The notes beneath the pieces were generated by a model. The model did not search any database, had not been told where the DNA came from, and worked only from the letters and a program-made list of their open reading frames with translations. The translations under genes were made by a program, and so were the position numbers. A DNA stretch of 64,000 nucleotides from Bin76 sp963665765 (GTDB taxonomy: Bacteria; Actinomycetota; Acidimicrobiia; Spongiisociales; ZC4RG35). Shown piece after piece: positions 25,871 through 34,975 of the stretch; positions within the stretch are counted from its first letter, which is position 1, and the number at the start of each line of letters is the position of its first letter. The stretch lies in the NCBI GenBank assembly GCA_963665765.1, contig OY762464.1, positions 558,001 to 622,000 on the forward strand, read 5' to 3'.

Positions 25871-27025
25871 CTAGCCGGATAGATTCAACCGGCGGGCTGC
25901 GGCCGCAAAGGCGGTCAGTATTTGTTCCATCTGGTGATCGTCATGCACGGCCGAAGCGATCAGACGAATTCGACAAGTCTTGGGAGGCACGTAGGGCGGC
26001 AGAATGGCTCTTACGAAAATGCCACGGTCTATGAGCACCGTCTCGGCCTTCCTGGCCTTGGCGGGATCGGGAATCATCACGGGCGTTATCGGAGCAACCG
26101 TTTCGGGCACCGAAAACCCCATTTGTGACAATGAAGAGTTGATCGTGGCGGCATTCTCCCATAACCGGTCCAAACGCTGCGGTTCGGACCGCATGATCCG
26201 TATCGACTCCAAGGCGGCGGCCGCGTCTGGTGGAGAGGGGGCGGTTGTGAATAAGAAGGTACGGGACACCTCGCTGAGATAGCCGATCACCTCCGCCGAC
26301 CCGGCGGCGAAGGCCCCCACGCTTCCCAGGGCTTTTCCCAGTGTTCCTATGATCACATCGGCTCTGTCGGCCCGTCGGTAGTGGCCGCTCGAACCTTTCC
26401 CACCGGACCCCAAAACACCCGTGGCATGTGCGTCGTCCAAGATCAGCATGGAGTCATGGGCATCGGCCAGGTCGGCTATCTCATCCACCGGAGCGAGATC
26501 GCCGTTCATCGAAAACACGCTGTCGGTGACGATCAAGCTTGCTCCGGGAGCCTGGTCGAGTTGCCGGCTCAGATCCTCGACATCGCTGTGCCGGTAGACG
26601 CCTATCTTGGCTCCGCTCAAGCGTGCTCCGTCCACGATGCTGGCGTGATTGAGTTCATCGCTGAGCACGGCGTCTCCGCGTCCGGGCAGAGCAGAGACAA
26701 CTCCCAGGTTGGCGGCGTATCCGGATCCGTACAGAAGCGCCGACTCGGCTGATTTCAGATCTGCCAGTTCCTCCTCGAGTTCCCGGTGCACCGCCGTGTC
26801 CCCTCCGATGTGTCGGGATGCCCGCGCTCCGGCGCCAAAGGTAGCCAGGGCAGCCTGTGCGGCGGCTATCACCCTGGAATCGCAGGCCAGCCCCAGGTAA
26901 TCGTTCAAACCCAGTGCGATGTAGGTTCGTCCCTCCAGATGGATCGTGCCGGGCCGGGCTATGTCGGAAGCCGGATTCGCAGGTGGCCAGGTGGCGCCCC
27001 GATCGGCAATGCGGTCACGAATCAT
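25871..27025 (-). CDS. Alpha-oxoamine synthase family PLP enzyme (BioF/Kbl-like)
   Basis: This is a 384-residue fold-type I PLP enzyme. It has NDYLGLA near residue 41, ASRHIGGDTAVHRELEEELA near 69-88, the cofactor Asp-His in LILDDAHATGVLG (Asp197/198, His200) and the Schiff-base Lys231 in GTLGKALGSVGAF. Family members join an amino acid to an acyl-CoA with loss of CO2 (BioF, Alb synthase) or run the reverse cleavage of 2-amino-3-oxobutyrate (Kbl). No biotin genes are nearby. It sits between two amide/ester hydrolases in a catabolic operon, so a Kbl-like degradative role is more likely than biotin synthesis. Confidence 0.88.
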   Translation of the reverse strand: MIRDRIADRGATWPPANPASDIARPGTIHLEGRTYIALGLNDYLGLACDSRVIAAAQAALATFGAGARASRHIGGDTAVHRELEEELADLKSAESALLYGSGYAANLGVVSALPGRGDAVLSDELNHASIVDGARLSGAKIGVYRHSDVEDLSRQLDQAPGASLIVTDSVFSMNGDLAPVDEIADLADAHDSMLILDDAHATGVLGSGGKGSSGHYRRADRADVIIGTLGKALGSVGAFAAGSAEVIGYLSEVSRTFLFTTAPSPPDAAAALESIRIMRSEPQRLDRLWENAATINSSLSQMGFSVPETVAPITPVMIPDPAKARKAETVLIDRGIFVRAILPPYVPPKTCRIRLIASAVHDDHQMEQILTAFAAAARRLNLSG

Positions 27026-27112
27026 GTCACGTGTTCCTTTGTATATATGGCGTTTTCCTCACCGCGTTCTGCCGGCGCGGGGGATTCTCTGACTGCCCGA
27101 TCTGTCTGAGCG

Positions 27113-28675
27113 TCATCTTCGCAGCACCCGACCTGACCGGGTCCCGGAGAGGCTACCGGCCCTTAGCACCGGCCGGCCGTTGACCAGCACATGCACCATT
27201 CCTTCCGCCAGGACATTCGGTTCGTACCTGGTCGCCTTTTCGCGAAAACCTGCCGGGTCGAACACCGCGATGTCAGCAAAGGCGCCCGGCTTCAGTAACC
27301 CCCGGTCAGCCAGCCCGAGGCGCTGCGCCGGAAGACCCGATAACCGGCGTACTGCTTCGCCCGGGGTAAGGACTCCCTCCTGGTTGACCGAAAAGTTGTA
27401 GAAGTAGGAAGCCCAGGTGTAGGCACCATGGAACGTCTTTCCGGCCAAAGGACCATCGGGTGCCATGGTGGTGGCGTCGGAGGCCGGCATCGACAGCGGG
27501 TGCCGGAAAGCCGTGCGGTGTTGGTCCGCACTGTGACAGTCGATCAGGACCATGAGTGACTCCATCGTCTCGATCGCCCCGAGCAGCAGGTCGTAGATGC
27601 AATCCAGAGGCTTTTGTCCCCGCTCGGCGGCAATCGATCTGATCGACCGACGGCCGTAGCCGGGGTAGGCGTGGTGGTCCAGCAGCACTATGCGCTCCCA
27701 GTCGCCGCCCGCACTGAGAATGCTGCGGAAACTCTTCATCCGGCCGCGGGCCTCGGGGTCCGCCAGCACGGAGGCGAGTTTATCGGGGCCGTTGGCCATG
27801 GCCCAGGGCGGGAGCACCGAGTAGAGGTAGGTGAACCCGAACAGGCGGGTATGAAGATCAAAGGCTATGTCCAGATCGCTGTGGGCCTCATCGACCAACT
27901 CCAGGCACCGCTCCATGTCCTCATCGCCGCTTCGGGGAACCAGATGGGAAACCTGAAGCCTTACGCCGGCGGCTCTGGCCGTCCGGATGGCCTCGGCAAC
28001 CCCCTCGGGCGCCCCGGCGTCCCGGAACCTGGCATGGCAAACATATAGGTCGTCCCGTTCGGCCAGCGGCGCGCAGAGCCTGGTGATCTCCGACTCCGAA
28101 GCGCCCGCCTCGGTTGCATATTCGAGTCCGGTGGACAGCCCCCAGGCACCCTCATCGAGCGCCGTCCGCAGCAGTCGGGCCATCTCCTGAAGTTCCCCCT
28201 CGGTCGATGGCCGGTCGGTCAGACCCACCACGGCCAAGCGAAGCTGACCGTGAGGCACCAAACTCAGAACGTTCAGAGCCGGCTCTGCCCGCTCGAGTCG
28301 GGAAAAATACCCCGAGGCCGAGTTCCAATCCAAAGCAACCGAGTCCGAGTATCCATATATCGCCTTCAGCGCCAGATCCGGATCCCGGATCGGAAAGCAT
28401 CCGTGTCCACAGTTGCCCACCACCTCGGTGGTGACTCCCTGGTAGATGGCGCTGACGGCCCGGGGATCAGCCAGAAGGGTGTAGTCGGAGTGACTATGGA
28501 TATCGATGAATCCCGGGGCGACCAACAATCCGGTGGCGTCCAGTTCCTCGCCTGGGCTTGCAGCCAGGTTCCCTATGGCGGCGATCCGGTCACCCACAAT
28601 GCCTATATCGGCCCCGATGGGCTCACCGCCGGTGCCGTCTGCAACAGCGCCGCCACGAATGAGGAGGTCGAACAT
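27113..28675 (-). CDS. N-acyl-D-amino-acid deacylase (D-aminoacylase) family protein
   Basis: This 520-residue amidohydrolase has GFIDIHSHSDYT (His60, His62), the metal-bridging Cys of D-aminoacylases in VVGNCGHGCFP (Cys89) and GLSTGLEYATEAGASESEI, a strongly diagnostic stretch. His residues in VCHARFRD and LQVSHLVPR follow, and Asp in MPASDATTM is the probable catalytic base. The C terminus returns to the beta-sandwich (GAFADIAVFDP). It removes acyl groups from N-acyl D-amino acids in characterised relatives. It is the first gene of the leftward operon and faces the transporter operon across a 288-bp regulatory region. Confidence 0.88.
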   Translation of the reverse strand: MFDLLIRGGAVADGTGGEPIGADIGIVGDRIAAIGNLAASPGEELDATGLLVAPGFIDIHSHSDYTLLADPRAVSAIYQGVTTEVVGNCGHGCFPIRDPDLALKAIYGYSDSVALDWNSASGYFSRLERAEPALNVLSLVPHGQLRLAVVGLTDRPSTEGELQEMARLLRTALDEGAWGLSTGLEYATEAGASESEITRLCAPLAERDDLYVCHARFRDAGAPEGVAEAIRTARAAGVRLQVSHLVPRSGDEDMERCLELVDEAHSDLDIAFDLHTRLFGFTYLYSVLPPWAMANGPDKLASVLADPEARGRMKSFRSILSAGGDWERIVLLDHHAYPGYGRRSIRSIAAERGQKPLDCIYDLLLGAIETMESLMVLIDCHSADQHRTAFRHPLSMPASDATTMAPDGPLAGKTFHGAYTWASYFYNFSVNQEGVLTPGEAVRRLSGLPAQRLGLADRGLLKPGAFADIAVFDPAGFREKATRYEPNVLAEGMVHVLVNGRPVLRAGSLSGTRSGRVLRR

Positions 28676-28838
28676 GCCCCGGCTATTCCGTTTGAGTCAA
28701 GTTCTCAACCAGCCGTTTTGCCGCGGATATCCCTTGTCAAAAGGGGGCGCGGGGCACAGGCCCGATGCCGGGAAAGGAAAAATATCGCGTCACCCCCTGA
28801 CCGGCCAGAGATAGTTCACTACCATACAGGTGATATGT

Positions 28839-28859
28839 TACACAATGGCATGTTGTGTA
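28839..28859. promoter_or_regulatory. Perfect palindrome, probable operator of the divergent catabolic locus
   Basis: TACACAA (28839-28845) and TTGTGTA (28853-28859) form a perfect 7-bp inverted repeat around a 7-base spacer. It lies in the divergent intergenic region, 164 bp from the deacylase start and 105 bp from the binding-protein start. It is a good candidate site for a dimeric regulator such as the GntR protein encoded at the end of the rightward operon. A shorter related palindrome, TTGTACAA, lies over the start codon of that GntR gene. Confidence 0.55.
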
Positions 28860-28963
28860 GCAAGCAGGGGTGTCGGCTGACAGCTAGCCATCTCTGCAGA
28901 TCTGCAAAGACCTTTGGGGCGACATGCTCCCCCATGTCACTCCTCAAGAAAGGAGTTCAATAG

Positions 28964-30031
28964 ATGCCTAAGAATCAACTACGCAACGTCATCGCAGTCA
29001 TCATTGCTTTCGCTATGTTGGCGGCAGCCTGCGGTGAGGACGAACCCGCCCCGACCACCGCAGCACCCACCACGACCGCGGCCCCCACTACTACGGCCCC
29101 TCCCGAGGCGCCGATCCGTATCGGATTGGTGATTCCCGACTTCACACAGAATGAATTGATCCTTGCTCTGAAAACCGGCGCAGAAGATGCCGCCGCCGAC
29201 GCAGGTGTCGAACTCCTCGTGACGGGCAGCGGTAGCGCCCAAGATCTGGTAGCGGCCATCGAGAACTATGCAGCCGCCGGTGTTGACGTAATCGTTTATG
29301 ACACCATTGATGCGCAAGCCCTGGCGCCTGCCATTCTCGCCTTGAACGACCAGGGCATTCCGGTGGTTTGTACGGTGGCCTGCGCTTCTGAGGGAGCCAG
29401 TGCTATCGAGATAGGTTACGACTATCGGGCCGACATGGGCCGACCACTCGGTGATTGGCTGGCCGCTTTCCAGCCCTCGCCGGCGAAACTTGCTTTCATT
29501 GACTCCAACCAGGCCGATGAGTCGATTGCCGCCATATACGCGGGAATCGAAGATGGCCTGGAAGCCGGTGGACTGGCCGATGTCGAGAGGGTTGTTTCCC
29601 CACCCACCAACTGGGACCGCGCGGCGGGTCTCGACGCAGCCAGGTCTCTTTTGACCGCCAACCCGGATGTGGACATCATCGTCGGCCTGCATGACCTGCT
29701 TGCCGGAGCAACCCTTACCGCCATGGAAGAGTTGGGATACAAGGAGACCACGCTGACCGGCCTGGGTGGCACCTGCGAAGGCCTTATGAATATTCTCGAA
29801 GGCAGGCAGGCGCTCACGGTGATCCAACCGCTCTATCCGGCCGGCTATCTGGCTGTTGAGGCGGCCGTACAGATCGCCCGAGGAGAGGACCCCGGAAGCG
29901 AGTTCATCGCGATCGGGATGGTGGTCGTCGACCAGGCGTTCGCCGAAGGCGTGCTGGACGGTTCAGAACCAGCCGTGGTAAGCGGTGTTGACCTCAAGAC
30001 AGCACTGGAAGCTGCGGCATCCGGATGCTAG
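28964..30031 (+). CDS. Sugar-type ABC transporter substrate-binding lipoprotein (RbsB class)
   Basis: This is a 355-residue periplasmic-binding-protein-like I domain. A lipoprotein signal ends in MLAAACGED (lipidated Cys23) and is followed by a Thr/Ala/Pro linker (TTAAPTTTAAPTTT) typical of actinobacterial lipoproteins. The body reads IRIGLVIPDFTQNELILALK, then GVDVIVYDTIDAQALAPAI and DIIVGLHDLLAGATLTAMEE, as in RbsB/TorT-like proteins. AAAGGAG lies 9 bases before the ATG. The ligand is not known; the accompanying amidases and aminotransferase suggest an amide-containing or amino-sugar-like molecule. Confidence 0.88.
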   Translation: MPKNQLRNVIAVIIAFAMLAAACGEDEPAPTTAAPTTTAAPTTTAPPEAPIRIGLVIPDFTQNELILALKTGAEDAAADAGVELLVTGSGSAQDLVAAIENYAAAGVDVIVYDTIDAQALAPAILALNDQGIPVVCTVACASEGASAIEIGYDYRADMGRPLGDWLAAFQPSPAKLAFIDSNQADESIAAIYAGIEDGLEAGGLADVERVVSPPTNWDRAAGLDAARSLLTANPDVDIIVGLHDLLAGATLTAMEELGYKETTLTGLGGTCEGLMNILEGRQALTVIQPLYPAGYLAVEAAVQIARGEDPGSEFIAIGMVVVDQAFAEGVLDGSEPAVVSGVDLKTALEAAASGC

Positions 30032-30060
30032 ACACGGACAACTCCTAGCCGATCAATACC

Positions 30061-30107
30061 GATGGCTCCTTCTCACCAATCCCACAGGTGAGCGGGAAGG
30101 AGCCATC
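30061..30107 (+). terminator. Strong hairpin between binding-protein and permease genes
   Basis: GATGGCTCCTTC (30061-30072) pairs perfectly with GAAGGAGCCATC (30096-30107) across a 23-base loop. It lies 29 bp after the binding-protein stop and 64 bp before the permease. Such intra-operon hairpins commonly let the binding protein be made in excess, either by partial termination or by protecting the upstream mRNA. There is only a short T-rich stretch after it, so read-through is expected. Confidence 0.65.
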
Positions 30108-30171
30108 GGCTTTACCTTGCCCGTTAGTGTCGGGTAAGCAAAAAACCCCTTGAAAGGTTTCTGATTCTCTA

Positions 30172-31200
30172 GTGGCAGACACAAATCAGGCTATACAAGC
30201 GAATACTAACCGGTCCCCCGCCTTTCGTTTTGGGTTAAGTAGATACCGGCAACTCATAGCACTGTTAATTGCCGTTCTGCTCCTCTGGACCGTCCTGAGT
30301 TTTGCCAGCCCCTACTTCATGACAGTACAGAACCTGACCAATATCGCACTGCAGAGTTCGGTGGTGGGGATCATGGCTGTGGGGTTCACCATCCTGCTAA
30401 TCGGGGGAGAAATTGACCTGGCGATCGGTTCCACCCAAGCCCTGGCAGGAACGCTCGCCGCCCTGCTCATCATCCAACGCGGGCTGTCTATCTGGGCCGG
30501 CGTACTGATCGTTCTGGCCATGGGTCTGATCGTCGGCAATGTGAACGGATACTTTTCTCTGTTCACCAAGGTCCCATCGTTCATCGTGACACTGGCAATG
30601 CTGGGTGTGCTACAAGGCCTTGCCTTTGTAATGACCAGCGGACAAACTATCGGTGGATTCCCAGAAGCCTTCAAAGTCCTGGGTCACGGTCGGGTTGGTG
30701 TGATTCCGCTACCTGTCATTATCTTCTTTTCTGTGACAGTGCTCGTGCAACTAGTTCTAAGCCAGACACGTTACGGCGTGGAACTGTACGCCACCGGTGG
30801 TAATCGAGAGGCCGCCGGTTTGGTGGGGATAAGCGTCAGAAGAGTCTTGATGCTCGCCTTCATTGCCAGTTCTATGCTTTGCACACTGGCGGGGCTCGTC
30901 CTGAGTGCTCGACTCAACGCAGGCCATGGTTCCTTTGGGTCGGAGTCGCTGCTCGATGCAGTGGCGGCGGTGATAATCGGAGGCACGTCGCTGAACGGCG
31001 GCGCCGGCAATACGTTTGGCACCCTGTTGGGGATCATCCTCATAAGCACCATCAAGAACGGTCTGATTCTCTTGGGAGTGGATCCGTTCTGGCAGCAGGT
31101 GGCGGTCGGTGCTCTGATCTTGGCAGCCGTCTTGGTGGACAAGACAATCAAAGGCGAACTGTCCCCCAAAGATCTGCTACCGAGGCTGGTTAGGCGATGA
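30172..31200 (+). CDS. Sugar-type ABC transporter permease (RbsC class)
   Basis: This is a 342-residue permease with about eight to ten hydrophobic segments and the family features GIMAVGFTILLIGGEIDLAI and YATGGNREAAGLVGI (EAA-like loop). GGTSLNGGAGNTFGTLLG lies near the C terminus. The start is GTG; the best ribosome binding site (GAAAGG) is rather far upstream, so initiation may be weak or a later start used. It overlaps the ATPase gene by ATGA. Confidence 0.9.
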   Translation: MADTNQAIQANTNRSPAFRFGLSRYRQLIALLIAVLLLWTVLSFASPYFMTVQNLTNIALQSSVVGIMAVGFTILLIGGEIDLAIGSTQALAGTLAALLIIQRGLSIWAGVLIVLAMGLIVGNVNGYFSLFTKVPSFIVTLAMLGVLQGLAFVMTSGQTIGGFPEAFKVLGHGRVGVIPLPVIIFFSVTVLVQLVLSQTRYGVELYATGGNREAAGLVGISVRRVLMLAFIASSMLCTLAGLVLSARLNAGHGSFGSESLLDAVAAVIIGGTSLNGGAGNTFGTLLGIILISTIKNGLILLGVDPFWQQVAVGALILAAVLVDKTIKGELSPKDLLPRLVRR

Positions 31201-31988
31201 CGGCTTCCCCTTCACAGAGTACGAGCGGACCCAACAGCAGTGGTGACGCAAGTCCAACCACCCGGCCGGTCATGGTTGCCAAGAGCGTCTGGAAATCCTA
31301 CGGTCAAGTACGCGCCCTAATCGACGCCACGTTTCAAATCGACACGGGAGAAACGGTGGCGATAGTGGGTGACAACGGTGCCGGCAAGTCGACCCTGGTC
31401 AAGATCCTGACCGGCGCCATACAACCGGATGCGGGTTCTCTGGAGCTGGGCGGGAGGGAGGTTGCTTTCCGTACTACCCGAGATTCCTTGCAGTTGGGAG
31501 TGACGGCGGTCTACCAGAACCTGGCCCTGGCCGACAATATGACGGTGGCCGAGAACGTGTTCCTGGGTCGAGTGCCGACCAGGTGGCTGCGGGTGGACAG
31601 ACGGCGGATGGAACGGGAGTCGGCGGAACTGCTCGGTTCTCTGGCCATCAATGTGCCCGATGTCAGAGCCAGGACAGCCTCGTTGTCGGGTGGGCAGCGT
31701 CAGGCGGTGGCCATTGCCCGCTCGTTCAGATCCGGTCGGCAGCTGATGATCCTGGACGAGCCGACCGCGGCCCTGGGAGTCCAGGAGGGCCAGAAGGTAC
31801 TGGACATCATCGAAGGTTTGAAGGGACAGAGAGTGTCGATCATCGTGGTCAGCCACAACCTCGACCACGTGTTCCGGGTGGCAGACCGAATCGTGGTCAT
31901 GAGAGGTGGTCGGATAGTGGGTTCCCGTCGAAAAGAAGAGACGACCACCGCCGACATTGTCCATCTGATAGTGGGAACCCGCGAGTGA
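31197..31988 (+). CDS. Sugar-type ABC transporter ATPase, single-domain (FrcA-like)
   Basis: This is a 263-residue ATPase with Walker A GDNGAGKST, signature SLSGGQRQ and Walker B LMILDEPTAAL. RbsA-type ATPases are double-length; this one has a single domain as in FrcA, so it would act as a homodimer. The N-terminal 28 residues are a Ser/Thr-rich extension. It completes the binding protein-permease-ATPase set. Confidence 0.9.
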   Translation: MTASPSQSTSGPNSSGDASPTTRPVMVAKSVWKSYGQVRALIDATFQIDTGETVAIVGDNGAGKSTLVKILTGAIQPDAGSLELGGREVAFRTTRDSLQLGVTAVYQNLALADNMTVAENVFLGRVPTRWLRVDRRRMERESAELLGSLAINVPDVRARTASLSGGQRQAVAIARSFRSGRQLMILDEPTAALGVQEGQKVLDIIEGLKGQRVSIIVVSHNLDHVFRVADRIVVMRGGRIVGSRRKEETTTADIVHLIVGTRE

Positions 31989-32039
31989 AGCGGTCGATAA
32001 ATGTCAGTGATCAGAGACGCTACGGCTAGGGGGAAAAAC

Positions 32040-33608
32040 ATGGCTCGAATGGAACGCAATCGCCTGACGGTACGGCCTCCGTCGCTGGTCGACATAGCGG
32101 AAACGGCTGCTCTGGATGGGATCGAACTCGCCCAGTCGGAAGCCGAAGACCTGTCCGGCATCATCACCGCCTTGGTGCTGGGGGCCGGTGACGCCCATAG
32201 GTTCGACCAGCCCGCTCTCCCCACCTATACCACTGCGCGCGATGCCGGTCGCCGACCATCTGCGGATGAGGATCCTCTGAACGCTTTCATCCGAATCTGC
32301 CATGTGGCGGGCGCCGACGATGGTCCCCTGGCCGGCCGGCGGTTGGGGGTAAAGGACAATATCGCGGTGGCCGGTGTACCGATGACCAACGGATCCGCCC
32401 TTACCCCGTTCACACCGACGTTGGACTCGGTCGTCGTCGAAAGGATCCTGCAAGCCGGAGGTACGATCGTCGGAACGCTCAACATGGACGACCACGGGGG
32501 CGGGGCAACCGGCGTCATGAGCGCCTTTGGCCCGGCGAGGAACCCGATCGATCCATCGCGAACCGCCGGAGGATCATCGGGAGGGGCAGGAGCGGCGGTT
32601 GGATCGGGGGCCGTCGACGCCGCTTTGGGAGTGGATCAGGGCGGCAGCGGACGAATACCGGCTGCCTGCTGTGGGATCGCCACCGTCAAGGCCACTCACG
32701 GGCTGGTCCCCACTTTCGGGGTGACGCCGATAGACCACACCATTGACTTCGTGACGCCCCTTGCCCGGTCGATCAAAGAAGTAGCCATCCTGTTGGAAGT
32801 GATTGCCGGCGAGGACTGGCGTGACCCGCAGGGAATCCACATTCCTATGCAGATCCCCGAGTACCGGCGTGCTGAACAGGACGGCGTGACGGATCTGCGG
32901 GTGGCCGTTATCGAGGAGAGCATCACGGGTACCGATTGTGAACCGGTGGTGGTCGAAACGATCGAGGAGGCAATCCGTGGACTCCGGCAAGCCGGCGCCC
33001 GGGTTGAACGGATATCGGTTCCCATGTGGAGCGAAGCTCATCGGATATTCGGCCCGTATGTGGCCCATCTGGTGGGCAACATGCTGCGCACCGAAGGTGG
33101 CAGCCACGGTCACCTGGGATACATCGATGTCGATCGGCTGCAGGCCTTTGCCACCAGCCGGCGCGCCCAATCCCGGGAGTTGAATCCCTACGTCAAGTGT
33201 TGGACCATTGCCGGCCGGTATCTGATGGAGCGGTACATGAATGTGCCGTATGCACGGTTGCACAATGCGCGCCTTCAATCGCGACGGAGCATCAGCGCAC
33301 TTTTCAAATCGTGGGACCTGCTGATCACACCGACCATACCCTTCACTGCTCCCAAGTTGCCCAAGGCCCCCACCCCGATCGAGGATCTGCTGGCAGACTC
33401 GAAAGCCAGTGTGGCGTTCAACACATCACCGCTCAATCTCTCCGGTCATCCGGCGGTCAGTCTGCCCGGGTTGTCGGACACCGACGGCCTGCCCGCCTCG
33501 GTGCAGATCGTTGCCTCTCACTTTGACGAATACACGGCCTTCCGGGCGGCCTTCGTGCTCGAGGACTATTTTGCCGAACGACATCCCAAGACCGGCGTGA
33601 GCGCATGA
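32040..33608 (+). CDS. Amidase signature family enzyme
   Basis: This 522-residue Ser-cisSer-Lys amidase was assigned the ATG at 32040, with GGGGG 6 bases upstream, in preference to an ATG 39 bp earlier without such a site. Catalytic positions are Lys105 in GVKDN, the cis-Ser in TAGGSSGGAGAAV (Ser179/180) and the nucleophile Ser203 in DQGGSGRIPAA. The usual Ile after that Ser-x is kept shifted (GRIP). It cleaves an amide bond in the cytoplasm, and overlaps the next gene by ATGA. It probably processes the imported compound before or after the aminotransferase step. Confidence 0.9.
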   Translation: MARMERNRLTVRPPSLVDIAETAALDGIELAQSEAEDLSGIITALVLGAGDAHRFDQPALPTYTTARDAGRRPSADEDPLNAFIRICHVAGADDGPLAGRRLGVKDNIAVAGVPMTNGSALTPFTPTLDSVVVERILQAGGTIVGTLNMDDHGGGATGVMSAFGPARNPIDPSRTAGGSSGGAGAAVGSGAVDAALGVDQGGSGRIPAACCGIATVKATHGLVPTFGVTPIDHTIDFVTPLARSIKEVAILLEVIAGEDWRDPQGIHIPMQIPEYRRAEQDGVTDLRVAVIEESITGTDCEPVVVETIEEAIRGLRQAGARVERISVPMWSEAHRIFGPYVAHLVGNMLRTEGGSHGHLGYIDVDRLQAFATSRRAQSRELNPYVKCWTIAGRYLMERYMNVPYARLHNARLQSRRSISALFKSWDLLITPTIPFTAPKLPKAPTPIEDLLADSKASVAFNTSPLNLSGHPAVSLPGLSDTDGLPASVQIVASHFDEYTAFRAAFVLEDYFAERHPKTGVSA

Positions 33609-34939
33609 CCGCCGGGAGGTCCCTCGAAAGAAGTGCCCTCGACCATCTGTGGATCCACGAAAGTCCCCGATCCGAACTGGTGGATCACGACATGCTCCGG
33701 GTTTTCGAACGGGGCGAGGGCCCGTGGCTGTGGGACACTCGAGGTGATCGCTACTTCGACCTCTGCTCTTCGATGTGGCAGACGCCCCTGGGACATGGAC
33801 GGGGCGACATCACTTCAGCCATGGCGAACCAAGCCCGCCGGGTGGCCACGGCCGGGCCGATCTTCTTCACCACCCGGGGGGCGGTGGAACTCGCCGAGCG
33901 GCTGGCTGCCTCGGCGCCCGGCGATCTCCAACACTCGTTTCTCACCAGTTCCGGTTCAGAAGCCACCGAGACCGCCATCAAGCTGGCCCGCCAGTATCAC
34001 CGCATGCGAGGCGATCACCATCGATACAAAGTCATATCCCGCTATGGGTCGTATCACGGCGCCGGCGCCGGCGGTTTGGCCATTTCGGGCCGTCGACACC
34101 GCGACGCCATGTACTATCCGCTGATGCCGGGCGGGGTTCACGTCATGCCGCCCACGGGCGTTTCGGACCTCCGGTTCGCCGAACAGATCCGCGACACCAT
34201 CGAGCTGGAAGGACCGGAAACGGTGGCAGCAGTGATCGGTGAGCCGGTGGCGATCACCGAGTTCCGGATCCCGGACGAGACCTACTGGCCACGGGTCAGA
34301 CAGATATGTGATGAGTACGGCGTTTTGCTGATCATCGACGAGACGCTGGTGGGTTGCTGCCGCAGCGGACGGATGTGGGCCATCGAACACTGGAACGTGG
34401 TGCCGGATGTGATGGTGGTGGCCAAGGCCCTAAGCGGTGGATACGCTCCCGTAGCCGCCATGATCGTCCGTGAGCACATCTTCGCAGCGTTCGGGCGCGA
34501 CACGGGCTCTCCCTCGGTCCAGAGCTACGGGGGTCACGGCGCCAGCGCCGCGGCGGCCGCGGCGGCCCTGGAGATTTACATGGAAGAGCGGATGGACCGG
34601 GTGGCGGAGTCCCTGGGAGCGGAACTGTTCAACATGCTGAGTGGCGTCCGAGAGCTTCCGATCGTGGGAGACATGCGCCGCTTTGGCCTGTGGATCGGAA
34701 TCGAACTGGCCAACCCGGTCACCGGCGAATCCTATGCGACCGGGATTCGAGGCAAGTACCACGTAGCCAAAGAACTCAGTCGCCGGCTATTGAAAACCGG
34801 CTGTGCCGCGGCTCGGATGTCAGAGGGCATCTTGCATGTAGCCCCTCCCTACGTGTCCACCATCGAAGACCTCGAATTCGTAACCGAAGCGGTGTTTTCT
34901 GTGCTGGACGAAGTCTCCGATATGCTTTCCAACGTTTGA
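33605..34939 (+). CDS. Class III (omega) aminotransferase
   Basis: This is a 444-residue PLP enzyme. It shows LTSSGSEATETAIKLARQYH (residues about 113-132) for cofactor phosphate binding, GSYHGAGAGGLAISG, IIDETLVGCCRSG with the cofactor Asp245, and the Schiff-base Lys274 in VVAKALSGGYAP. Class III enzymes transfer amino groups from omega-amino acids or amines. Given the preceding amidase, the substrate may be an amine released by amide hydrolysis. It is followed 36 bp later by the GntR regulator. Confidence 0.9.
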   Translation: MTAGRSLERSALDHLWIHESPRSELVDHDMLRVFERGEGPWLWDTRGDRYFDLCSSMWQTPLGHGRGDITSAMANQARRVATAGPIFFTTRGAVELAERLAASAPGDLQHSFLTSSGSEATETAIKLARQYHRMRGDHHRYKVISRYGSYHGAGAGGLAISGRRHRDAMYYPLMPGGVHVMPPTGVSDLRFAEQIRDTIELEGPETVAAVIGEPVAITEFRIPDETYWPRVRQICDEYGVLLIIDETLVGCCRSGRMWAIEHWNVVPDVMVVAKALSGGYAPVAAMIVREHIFAAFGRDTGSPSVQSYGGHGASAAAAAAALEIYMEERMDRVAESLGAELFNMLSGVRELPIVGDMRRFGLWIGIELANPVTGESYATGIRGKYHVAKELSRRLLKTGCAAARMSEGILHVAPPYVSTIEDLEFVTEAVFSVLDEVSDMLSNV

Positions 34940-34975
34940 AGGCTGATCGAAACCTCAACGAAAGGCCAGGCAGGT

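Noticed and set aside
25871..27025. Assignment of the PLP enzyme as biotin synthesis BioF
   Set aside because: No other biotin genes are nearby and the operon is catabolic, so only the family-level call was kept.
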